Shown piece by piece: positions 1-6,800 of a DNA stretch of 12,826 nucleotides. The stretch lies in assembly GCA_007133145.1 (NCBI GenBank), contig SLNF01000180.1, forward strand, positions 1 through 12,826, written 5' to 3'. Numbering within the stretch: position 1 is the first letter of the stretch; each line of letters begins with the position of its first letter. The position numbers were made by a program, and so were the translations under genes. Below the pieces are notes generated by a model. It was not told the DNA's origin. It saw only the letters and a list, made by a program, of their open reading frames with translations, and searched no databases. This stretch comes from Nitriliruptorales bacterium (GTDB taxonomy: Bacteria > Actinomycetota > Nitriliruptoria > Euzebyales > Egibacteraceae).

Positions 1-627
1 AGCCGCGAGTACCGCGCGATCGAGGCGGTCAAGGCCGTGTCGTTCACCGCCTACGCCGGCGAGGCGATCGGCGTGATCGGCTCCAACGGCTCGGGCAAGT
101 CGACGCTGCTACGGGCGATCGGCGGGCTCATGCCCGTCACCGACGGCCAGATCCTCGTGCGCGGCACCGCGGCGCTGCTCGGCGTCGGCGCGGCGCTGCA
201 GCCGAAGGTCTCCGGGCGGCGCAACGTCCTGCTCGGCGGGCTCGCCCTGGGGCTGTCGCGGCAGGAGGTCGAGGCCCGCTTCGATGAGATCGTCGAGTTC
301 GCCGGCCTCGAGGGTGCGATCGACCTGCCGCTGCGGACGTACTCCTCGGGGATGCGCGCCCGCCTGCAGTTCGCGATCTCCTCGGCGGTGCGCCCCGACA
401 TCCTCCTCATCGACGAGGCGCTCGCGGTCGGCGACCGGGAGTTCCGCAACCGCAGCCAGCAGCGCATCGACGAGCTGCGCGAGGCGGCGGGCACGATCTT
501 CCTCGTGAGCCACTCGATGGGGGTCATCAAGGACATGTGCAACCGCGCCCTGTGGCTCGAGCGCGGCGTGCTGCGGGCCGACGGCGACCCCGTCGAGGTC
601 GTCAAGGCCTACGACGCGGCGCTGTGA
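1..627 (+). CDS. ABC transporter ATP-binding protein, polysaccharide/teichoic-acid exporter type (5' partial)
   Basis: This is the nucleotide-binding subunit of an ABC exporter. It would hydrolyse ATP on the cytoplasmic face to drive export of a lipid-linked polysaccharide or similar polymer through a separate permease. The frame is open from base 1, so the N-terminus lies outside the window; 208 codons are visible. Visible motifs are a Walker A (GSNGSGKST, codons 27-35), a Q-loop region with the exporter-type pattern LGVGAALQPKVSGRRN, an ABC signature YSSGMRARLQF, a Walker B followed by the D-loop (ILLIDEALAVGD), and an H-loop (LVSHSM). The YSSGM signature, EALAVGD and the GxGxxxxPxxSGRxN stretch are typical of the Wzt/TagH/RfbE subfamily. 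It ends soon after the ATPase fold (KAYDAAL), so it lacks the C-terminal carbohydrate-binding domain of long Wzt proteins. The permease is not in the window and is probably upstream. The subfamily is well supported; the exported substrate is unknown. Confidence 0.92.
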   Translation, partial: SREYRAIEAVKAVSFTAYAGEAIGVIGSNGSGKSTLLRAIGGLMPVTDGQILVRGTAALLGVGAALQPKVSGRRNVLLGGLALGLSRQEVEARFDEIVEFAGLEGAIDLPLRTYSSGMRARLQFAISSAVRPDILLIDEALAVGDREFRNRSQQRIDELREAAGTIFLVSHSMGVIKDMCNRALWLERGVLRADGDPVEVVKAYDAAL

Positions 628-630
628 GCC

Positions 631-660
631 GCGGCGGTGGCGCCAGGCGCCGGCTGCCGC
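631..660 (+). terminator. Candidate hairpin just after the ABC ATPase stop codon
   Basis: Four bases after the TGA an imperfect GC-rich hairpin can form. GCGGC (631-635) pairs with GCCGC (656-660), and GGCG (639-642) pairs with CGCC (648-651), around a CCAGG loop. There is no T-tract after it, so it is at best a weak or factor-dependent terminator. In DNA this rich in G and C such pairing also arises by chance. Confidence 0.25.
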
Positions 661-693
661 GCCGCCCGCGGCCGTCGTCGTGCCCGGGGTGAG

Positions 694-727
694 CGGTCGT
701 GCTGCGCGCCCGGTCGTGCTGCGCACC
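694..727 (+). repeat. Two tandem 17-bp direct repeats upstream of the first ATP-grasp gene
   Basis: Two adjacent 17-mers start at 694 and 711. Both begin CGGTCGTGCTGCGC and they differ at one position only (CGCGCC versus CGCACC). They lie in the 152-bp gap between the ABC ATPase and the ATP-grasp gene, 52-86 bp before the preferred start codon. This position is compatible with a regulator-binding array, but no known site was recognised. Confidence 0.6.
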
Positions 728-742
728 CGCGCGGCGCTGCGC

Positions 743-748
743 TAGCGT
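743..748 (+). promoter_or_regulatory. Possible -10 element (TAGCGT) for the ATP-grasp pair
   Basis: TAGCGT fits the loose actinobacterial TAnnnT -10 pattern and lies 32 bp before the preferred ATG at 780, just after the two 17-bp repeats. No convincing -35 hexamer stands at the right spacing; TGCGCA near 720 is poor. Its main value is as indirect support for the downstream start. It could be chance. Confidence 0.2.
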
Positions 749-779
749 GCCCCGCATGCCAGGTGGTGCCGAGGGGTCG

Positions 780-1835
780 ATGACGGCGATCGAGTTCGTG
801 CGCAAGGCCGCCAGGCGCAAGGTCCGGGCCGACTCGGCGCTCATCGAGCACGCCGCGCGGACGCGGGACTGCGCGGTGCAGCGGATCGGCGTCGACACCG
901 TCCTCGTGCGCCTCGGGGGCCAGTGGGTGGCGTTTCAGGACATGAACGGCCCGACGTCGAGCGCGGCGGCCAAGGACGTGTGCGACGACAAGATGGCCAC
1001 GCGGCGCCTGCTCGCCGCGGCAGGCCTGCCCACGCCGACCTCCCGGGCGTTCCCCCTCGACGGCCTCGAGGAGGCCTGGGCGTTCGCCTCGGGTCTCGAC
1101 GGCCCGGTCGTGCTCAAGCCGGCCTCGATGGCGAAGGGTCGCGGGGTCAGTACGGGGCTCACCGACCGGGAGGCCTTCGTCGCGGCCTGGCAGGCCGCCA
1201 CGGCCCTCTACGACCCCCCCGGGGAGGGCACGACGCTGGTCGAGGACCACGTCCGGGCGCCGAGCGTCCTCGTCGAGGAGGAGGTGCCGGGTGGGGACGT
1301 CCGGTTCTTCGTCGTCGGTGAGCGGGTCGTCTCGGCGATCGAGCGCCGCCCGGCGTCGGTGCGCGGGGACGGTCGCCGCAGCGTCGCCGACCTCATCGAG
1401 GCGACGAACGCCGAGCGGGTCGCCAACCCGGTGGCGGTCGCGGCGCCGATCCCGCTGGAGGCCTCGGCGCTCGACGGCTTGGCGGCGTCGGGCCGGGACC
1501 TCGCCGACGTGCCCGAGGCGGGGGAGGTCGTGGTGCTCGCCGGCTCGTCGCGCGTGGCCGCGGGGGCTGCAAGCGTCGCGGTGACCGAGGCGGTGCACCC
1601 GGGGTTGGCCGAGGTTGCGGTGGCTGCGCTCGCGGCGGTCCCGGGCCTCTCCTACGGCGGTGTGGACGTGCTCGCCTCGGCGGTCGGTGAGGCGCCGGCG
1701 CCGGGCAACCATGTCGTGGCCGAGGTCGAGTTCGCGCCGGGGCCGACGGCCCACTTCCCGTCGGAGGGCGAGCCCCGCGACGTCGCCGGCGCCATCCTCG
1801 ACCTCTACCTCACCCACCCCGACCTGCGCTGGTGA
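780..1835 (+). CDS. ATP-grasp domain protein, cyanophycin-synthetase/GshAB-like core (paralog 1)
   Basis: This is a predicted ATP-dependent carboxylate-amine ligase, 351 residues, probably cytoplasmic. Visible ATP-grasp features are DDK (Lys71) before RRLLAAAGLPTP, the nucleotide-binding strand VVLKP (Lys113), a glycine-rich loop GRGVSTG, the VLVEEEV hinge, and a GDG..SVADLIEATNAE segment. AVTEAVHPG, GGVD (Asp296) and EVEFAPG (Glu315, Glu317) then PSEGEPRDVAGAILD follow. The order GDG-LIE-N, VHP, GVD, EV-PG, PSEG closely follows the ATP-grasp core of cyanophycin synthetase and GshAB, but the peptide-ligase partner domains of those enzymes are absent. The metal-ligand Asn of the usual E-x-N is Glu here. 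The ATG at 780 is chosen because GAGG stands 5 nt upstream and because it aligns residue for residue with the start of the next gene (conserved Lys at 113 in both). Upstream in-frame starts at 699 (GTG/CTG region) and 756 have weaker support. It probably forms an operon with the gene that follows 29 bp later. The substrate is unknown. Confidence 0.85.
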   Translation: MTAIEFVRKAARRKVRADSALIEHAARTRDCAVQRIGVDTVLVRLGGQWVAFQDMNGPTSSAAAKDVCDDKMATRRLLAAAGLPTPTSRAFPLDGLEEAWAFASGLDGPVVLKPASMAKGRGVSTGLTDREAFVAAWQAATALYDPPGEGTTLVEDHVRAPSVLVEEEVPGGDVRFFVVGERVVSAIERRPASVRGDGRRSVADLIEATNAERVANPVAVAAPIPLEASALDGLAASGRDLADVPEAGEVVVLAGSSRVAAGAASVAVTEAVHPGLAEVAVAALAAVPGLSYGGVDVLASAVGEAPAPGNHVVAEVEFAPGPTAHFPSEGEPRDVAGAILDLYLTHPDLRW

Positions 1836-1864
1836 CGACGCCGCCCGAGCATGGATCCCGAGCG

Positions 1865-2770
1865 ATGACCTCGACCGCCGACGTGATGGCCCAGCGGCGC
1901 CGCCGCGCCGAGCGGGGCTCGAGCCTCATCGAGCGGGCCGCGCTCGACCGCGACTGCCGCGTCGACCGCCTCGACGGCACCGTCGTCGTCGTCTCCCGCG
2001 GCAGCCAGCGGCTGCTGTTCTCCGGCATGCTGGGGCCGGGTTGCAGCGTCGCCGCGAGGCGCCTGTGCGACCACAAGATGCGCGGCCGGGAGCTGCTGGC
2101 CCGCGCCGGCCTGCCGACCCCGCTGGCGCGGGACTTCCCCGCCACCGACCGCGACGCGGCCTGGAGGTTCGCGGCGGTGCTGCTCGCCCCCGTCGTCGTC
2201 AAGCCGCTGTCGCAGGACGACGGCCGCGGGGTGAGCACGGGGGTCACCGACCACGACGCGTTCGTCGCCGCCTGGCAGGAGGCCAGCCGCTGGCAGCGCC
2301 GCCGCCATCCCCGCCGCGTCATCGTCGAGGAGCAGGTCGAGGGTGCAGACCTCCGGTGCTTCGTCGTCGGCGACCGGATGGTCGCGATGGTCGAGCGCCG
2401 CCCGAGGGCCGCAAGGCAGCCCCGCCTCGACGCGGACGAGGCGACCGCGGCCGATGCGCGCGACGTCTCTGACGCGACCGCAGCCGCCGCGCGCGACGCC
2501 GCCGAGCCGATCGCCGAGGAGCACATCGACGTCACCGGGGACGCGCATCCGGGGTTCGCCGAGGTCGCAGTACGGGCGCTCGCGGCGATCCCGGGGCTGC
2601 GCTACGGCGCGGTCGACCTCATCGCCTCATCGGTCACCGAGGCGCCGGCGCAGGGCAACCACGTCGTCGCCGAGGTGGAGTTCGCGCCGGGCCCGATGGA
2701 CCACGTCCCGTCGGCGGCCGAGCCCCGCGACGTCGCCGGGGCGATCCTCGACCTCGAGCTCGACGGCTAG
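1865..2770 (+). CDS. ATP-grasp domain protein (paralog 2, internally reduced)
   Basis: This 301-residue paralog of the preceding gene has clear matches throughout: SSLIERAALDRDC, DHKMRGRELLARAGLPTP, VVVKP (Lys113, the same position as in paralog 1), GRGVSTGVTDHDAFVAAWQ, VIVEEQVEGADLRCFVVGDR, AHPGFAEVAVRALAAIPGL, AVDL (Asp251) and EVEFAPG (Glu270, Glu272). The block with GDG, SVADLIE and the conserved Asn is missing, and an Ala/Asp/Arg-rich linker (about residues 179-220) takes its place. PSEG has become PSAAE. The ATG at 1865 gives an N-terminus that aligns with paralog 1. A GTG at 1832 overlaps the upstream stop (GTGA) and would add 11 residues; it has no Shine-Dalgarno but could act by translational coupling. 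The ATP-binding core is kept, so the protein may bind nucleotide while having changed or lost substrate activation. Partnership with paralog 1 as a heterodimer is possible but is inference. Confidence 0.8.
   Translation: MTSTADVMAQRRRRAERGSSLIERAALDRDCRVDRLDGTVVVVSRGSQRLLFSGMLGPGCSVAARRLCDHKMRGRELLARAGLPTPLARDFPATDRDAAWRFAAVLLAPVVVKPLSQDDGRGVSTGVTDHDAFVAAWQEASRWQRRRHPRRVIVEEQVEGADLRCFVVGDRMVAMVERRPRAARQPRLDADEATAADARDVSDATAAAARDAAEPIAEEHIDVTGDAHPGFAEVAVRALAAIPGLRYGAVDLIASSVTEAPAQGNHVVAEVEFAPGPMDHVPSAAEPRDVAGAILDLELDG
2438..2500 (+). repeat. 33-bp tandem duplication in the linker of paralog 2
   Basis: Two in-frame copies begin at 2438 and 2471, encoding EATAADARDV and DATAAAARDA. They match at most bases, with changes mainly at third positions and one GAT-to-GCC codon difference. 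They sit exactly where paralog 1 has its GDG/LIE/N segment, which suggests the replacement linker grew by local duplication. Confidence 0.6.
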
Positions 2771-2783
2771 CGCCCGCGGGGGC

Positions 2784-2807
2784 GGCCGGCCGCGCCCTGA
2801 GCCGGCC
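2784..2807. terminator. Candidate bidirectional hairpin between convergent genes
   Basis: GGCCGGC (2784-2790) and GCCGGCC (2801-2807) form a perfect 7-bp all-GC stem with a 10-nt loop. It lies in the 88-bp gap between the convergent ends of the ATP-grasp gene and the toxin gene, where a terminator is expected. There is no T-tract on either strand. A nearby CCGCGG-rich stretch offers competing structures. Confidence 0.35.
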
Positions 2808-2858
2808 TGGGGTCGCCGGGCCCGCGGCGGCTGCTCACCCGTGGAGGGTCGCACGTGG

Positions 2859-3269
2859 CTACCCGGTGGGCAGTAGAAGGGTTGCGTCCAGGCCGGCGAG
2901 GTGCGTCGCCAGGGCCGACTGGCGTCGGTCGAGCGTGACCAGCGGGAGGTCGTGGTCCCGGCAGGTCAGGGCGATGAGCAGGTCGTGGACGGTGCCGCCG
3001 AGGTTCAGGGCCCTGCCCGTGCGGAGGATCTCCACGTAGGCCGACGCGGGCGTCGCCACGATGCGGCTCGGGTCGCACCAGGGAGCCAGGGCCGTCGCGA
3101 CGGTTCCCGCATCGAGGTTCCATGGTGCTCGGCGGAGGGCCGCCCAGGTCTCAGCGAGGACGATCCCCGGCACCTGGCCGCGCGCGGCCGCGGCGACGTG
3201 GGGACGGGCGAGGGCGTGGGACTCGTGGTTGGTGACCAGGCCCGCCACCATGACCGAGGTGTCGATCAC
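2859..3269 (-). CDS. vapC: PIN-domain toxin, VapC-like
   Basis: This is a predicted ribonuclease toxin of a type II toxin-antitoxin system, 136 residues, cytoplasmic. The four acidic PIN positions are visible: Asp3 (MIDTSV), Glu40 (VLAETWAAL), Asp96 (VHDLLIAL) and Asp114 (LVTLDRRQ). The length and spacing are normal for VapC, so it looks intact. It starts with GTG at 3269, whose last bases overlap the antitoxin stop (GTGA, 4 nt), so translation is probably coupled. No strong Shine-Dalgarno precedes it. The cleaved RNA cannot be predicted from the sequence. It points toward the ATP-grasp gene and is convergent with it. Confidence 0.88.
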   Translation of the reverse strand: MIDTSVMVAGLVTNHESHALARPHVAAAARGQVPGIVLAETWAALRRAPWNLDAGTVATALAPWCDPSRIVATPASAYVEILRTGRALNLGGTVHDLLIALTCRDHDLPLVTLDRRQSALATHLAGLDATLLLPTG

Positions 3270-3520
3270 CGGTCATCGCGTTGGGTGTGGATGGCCTCGA
3301 TCGCGTCGGCGTTGCGCACCGTGTCGCCGTCTTCGAGGGTAACGATCGGGAGTCCGTCCTCGCCGGTGGTGACCGTGGCCTGATGGCGCCGCTCGAGCAG
3401 GACACCTTCGGGCGTGGACACGAGCTCGAGGGTCCCACCATCAGGCAGGCCCAGTCGTGCCCGTTCGGCCTGCGGGATCACGACACGGCCCTGGGCATCC
3501 ATCTTCACGGTCACGGCCAT
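3266..3520 (-). CDS. vapB: AbrB/SpoVT-type antitoxin, VapB-like
   Basis: This 84-residue protein is the likely antitoxin of the adjacent PIN toxin. In the family such proteins neutralise the toxin with the C-terminal tail and repress their own operon through the N-terminal swapped-hairpin DNA-binding domain. Residues 1-45 show the pattern: VTVKMDAQGRVVIPQAERARLGL followed by a turn and LELV. The tail (TGEDGLPIVTLEDGDTV..) is acidic, as expected for toxin binding. The ATG at 3520 is preferred because AGGAG precedes it by 5 nt and it places the AbrB hairpin at the N-terminus; an upstream in-frame start at 3562 would add 14 unrelated residues. It is the first gene of the pair, and its promoter should lie in the intergenic region beyond 3521. 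Confidence 0.85.
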   Translation of the reverse strand: MAVTVKMDAQGRVVIPQAERARLGLPDGGTLELVSTPEGVLLERRHQATVTTGEDGLPIVTLEDGDTVRNADAIEAIHTQRDDR

Positions 3521-3626
3521 TGGCGCTCCTCTGCTGCCACGGCAATGGTGCCCCGGTCCCATCGGGGTGGCAACAGCCCTCTAGCCTGAGAAGGGGCGGG
3601 GAGCCGGCCGGCCCGGTCGGGGGACT

Positions 3627-3638
3627 CAGGTTGACCTG
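3627..3638. promoter_or_regulatory. Inverted repeat CAGGT-TG-ACCTG
   Basis: Two 5-bp arms are separated by 2 bp. The right half overlaps TTGACC, which resembles a -35 hexamer on the plus strand, but no -10 follows at a suitable distance. It is a possible operator; a chance occurrence is not excluded. Confidence 0.3.
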
Positions 3639-3669
3639 GGATGGTGCGGATGCCACACCAGGCAAGGAC

Positions 3670-3683
3670 GGGGACCGGTCCCC
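3670..3683. promoter_or_regulatory. Perfect 14-bp palindrome GGGGACCGGTCCCC
   Basis: All seven base pairs of this palindrome match with no spacer. It lies roughly midway between the two divergent start codons. It is symmetrical enough to be a dimeric regulator site, though GC-rich DNA makes such palindromes less surprising. Confidence 0.35.
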
Positions 3684-3740
3684 ACTCTCGGGATGCGTGC
3701 GCTCCTGGTTTGCACCGGTGTCCGGAGAGTGCGCGCAGAC

Positions 3741-3768
3741 TTGCATTCAGCTAACAATTGTCTAGCTT
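3741..3768 (+). promoter_or_regulatory. A/T-rich stretch with possible promoter and imperfect palindrome
   Basis: TTGCAT (3741-3746) and TAGCTT (3763-3768) are 16 bp apart and could be -35 and -10 elements for the giant gene, giving a leader of about 45-50 nt. Within this stretch CTAACAATTGTCTAG (3751-3765) is nearly symmetrical around CAATTG, with one extra base on the right. An operator overlapping the promoter is plausible. Both hexamers deviate from consensus. Confidence 0.3.
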
Positions 3769-3822
3769 CGCGCGGCCAGTTGGAATCGACACGTTGTGAA
3801 GGCGGAATGACGGGGGGCGGGC

Positions 3823-6800
3823 GTGCGACTGCGGGCAATCCGACTGGTGACGCTCTCGGCGGTGGCGGCACTGGTGGCGCTCACCTGGCTTGGTGGCGCG
3901 TCCCACGCCGATGACGATCCGGGCGAGCAGATACTCGGCATCGTGCTCATCGACGATGAGCCGGCGACGGAAGGCCGGGTGGGCGTCTTCGCGCAGGCGC
4001 CGACCTCGGCGTCGGTCGCCGGCGTCGGGTTCGACGAGCCCATCGGCAGCGACGGCACCTTCGCCTTCGACGTCGACGACCTCATCGAGGCGGACCCCGA
4101 CGGCGAGGCCGAGAGCTGGCGGATCGCCGCGCGCATGCCGAGCTTCGTTGAGGCTGAGGACGGCACCGCCGTCTGGCGGCGCTCCGCGCCCGTCGAGTTC
4201 ACGATCGACGAGGACGACCAGCCGCAGGGTCTCGACGACCCGCTCGAAATCCCGCTCGCGCCGACCAATGCCACGTTGGAGATCGACGGTGTCGACGCCT
4301 CCGCGGCCGACTTCAGTCTCCAAATCGAGCCGCTCGGGACCGACGACCCTACGGGTTCGCTTCTTCGTCAGAGCATCTCCTGGTCCGACGCGACCACGCT
4401 CGACCTGACCTTGCCGGCAGACGAGACCTTCTGGCTCGCCGTCGAGGGAAGCGCGTGGTCGGACCCAACGGGTGACGGCGCTTCCAGGCGGCTTACGCTC
4501 GGAGCCACCGGGGTCGAGGTCACCGTCGACGACGACGGCGTGGCCTCTCCCGCGTCGGCGCAGGTCACCCTCGAGGATGATCCCACGATCGACGGTCTCG
4601 TGCTCGACGCCGACGGCGAGCCTCTGATCGACGCCGAGCACGGAGTCTCCGTCGGCCTCAGGTCCACCTTCGACGGGCCGTTGCCGAGCGGGTTCTTCCT
4701 TGGGCTGCCACCCGATGACGAGGGAAGGTTCGTCGGCGCGGCACCCGACGGCAGCTACGTGCTCTCCGCGGGGCGGCAGCGACCTGACGGCGAGGGCTGG
4801 CAGGACGTCGAGCGGGCGGTCACCGTCGATGACGGGCAGGCCTCGCCAGCCGACCACGACGTCGTCTTCCTCGACGAGCCAACGGTGCAGGGCACCGTTC
4901 TCGACCCGAAGGGCGACCCCGTCGACGACGTCGAGATGACCCTGTGGAGGCAGGGGGATCTCGGGCCGGACCCCATTTCGTTCGGCTGGACGAGGACCGA
5001 TGAGGACGGTCGCTTCACGTTCGCGGCGCTCGACGGGCGCTACTGGCTTGACGCCTGGGCGGGGGACCGCGGCCGCGTGGAGGGGCTGTCGGTGCGGGTG
5101 GCCGACGGGGAGGTCGCCGAGGTCGACGGCCAGCCGGTTGCTGAAGGCGACGACGTCGAGGTCTCCTTCGTGCCCTACAACGTCGAGGGAGCCGTGGTCG
5201 ACGTCGACGGGAACCCGCTGGCTGACGGGTGGCTCCGGGTCGACGCCGCCGACGGCGATTTTGTGACTGACACGTTCATCGCTGCCGACGGGGAGTTCCG
5301 GCTCGCGCTCGAGGACGGCTCCTACACCCTGCGGGTTGAGCCGCCCGACTTCGGTGCCGGTGTCGGCGAGGAAGTGGAGCTTGAGGTCGACAGGGGCCAG
5401 GTGACGGTGGTCGACGGCCCCGAGTTCGACGAGGACGGGCGGCTCGTCCTCCAACTCGTCGAGCCGACGGTGCTCGGTGTGCTCACGAGCGAGGACGGCG
5501 GTGCGCTCGAGGACCCCGACGAGTTCACACGGGTCAGCATCGAGGTCGTCGACGAGCAAGGTGGGTTCGTCGGTTCGGTGCGCCCCGACGGCGACGGCCG
5601 CTTCGCCTTCCTGCTCGACGACGGCGACTACGACCTGGTCCTCGGACCGTTCGCCGGCTTCCCCTACGCCGACGTCGAGCCGATCCCCTTCACCGTGACC
5701 GACGGCGTCGCAGACCCGGACGACCTCGATGTGGCCCTGTCCCCGGCGACCGTCGTCGGCACCGTGAGCGACCTCGATGCCACGGCCGACGATGTCCTGC
5801 GCGTGCGCGCCTATGCGGACGGGGAGATCGCGGATGAGCCGGTCGCCGAGGGCTTCACGCGCTTCGACGACGGCCGCTACGCGCTCACGCTTGCCGATGG
5901 CGAGTACACCCTGCGCGCCGAGGCCTTCGATCCCCTGTGGGGAGCCTCCGAGCCCGAGGACATCGAGGTGCAGGACGGCGAGCCGCTGTCCGAGCCCGTG
6001 GACTTCGAGGTGGCAGAGCGCAACGTCGTCGTCGAGGTCACCCGCGACGGCGAACCCGCCGGTGACACGCTCGTCGAGGTGCTCGACGGCGACGACGAGA
6101 CGTTGACCGTGACCGCACGGTTCACCGACGGCTTCGGGTCCGACCCGGGGTCGGCGCGGTTCCTCCTGCCCGAGGGCGACTACACGATCCGTGTGGACGG
6201 GGAGGACGGGGAGGAGCGCCCGATCGAGGTCGGCGAGGACGGCCTGCCCGACCCCGCCAGCCCCCTGGCCTTCGAGCTCGGCGCCGCACCCTTCAACCTC
6301 GAGGTCGCGGTCGATCCCGAGGAGGGCGTGGCGCCGTTCGAATCTGAGCTGACCGTCTGGGTCACCGACACGGCGGCGTATCCGGTGGACCTCGCGATCA
6401 CCTCGGACTCCGACGAGCTCACGATCGACCCCGACAGCGGCACGATCGAGGAGGACGATGGGCCGTTCTCGACGACGCTCAAGGTCGGTGAGGACCTCGT
6501 CGCGCCTGCGACCGTGCCCGTGACGGTCACCGCCACCGCGGACGACGGCGAGGCGGTCCACGCCTCCGTCGAGCTGATCATCCTCGAGCGGCCACGCGAC
6601 CCCACCAACCTCGAGCTCACCGCCGACCTCGACGAGGACGAGCGGCTCGTGAGCGGCCAGCCCGTCGAGGTGACCGCGACGGTCACCTCGGGCGACGCGC
6701 CGGTGCCGGGTTATGTCGAGTTCACCTACGCAGCCCGCGGCAACGGCAGCGGCTCCGAGGTGCGGGAACTCGACGACGACGGCACGGTGGCCGTCGCGAT

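Larger units (their letters stand above)
3521..3822. other. Divergent intergenic region (302 bp) with several palindromes
   Basis: This gap separates the antitoxin gene (leftward) from the giant secreted-protein gene (rightward). I see no convincing gene in it. It must hold the promoters of both. It contains three inverted repeats, listed separately, and a short imperfect hairpin near 3576-3598 (CCCTCT against AGA-A-GGG) close to the antitoxin gene that could serve vapBC autoregulation. Bases 3741-3768 are clearly more A/T-rich than the rest of the window. Confidence 0.6.

Noticed and set aside
699..779. Longer N-terminus for the first ATP-grasp protein (start at 699 or 756)
   Set aside because: The extension runs through the 17-bp repeats and is Arg/Cys/Pro-rich. 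The ATG at 780 has a Shine-Dalgarno and aligns exactly with the paralog's start.
609..1817. Minus-strand frame of about 402 codons opposite the ABC/ATP-grasp junction
   Set aside because: It is antisense to the well-supported ATP-grasp gene and has no motif of its own.
1805..2548. Minus-strand frames opposite the second ATP-grasp gene, and a plus-strand frame at 1615-2472
   Set aside because: These are composition shadows: Arg/Ala/Pro-rich products in other frames of genes whose true frame shows conserved ATP-grasp motifs.
3457..3914. Short frames in the intergenic region on both strands (for example plus 3693-3914, minus 3441-3746)
   Set aside because: No Shine-Dalgarno decides their starts, they show no domain, and they overlap the real gene ends and the promoter region.
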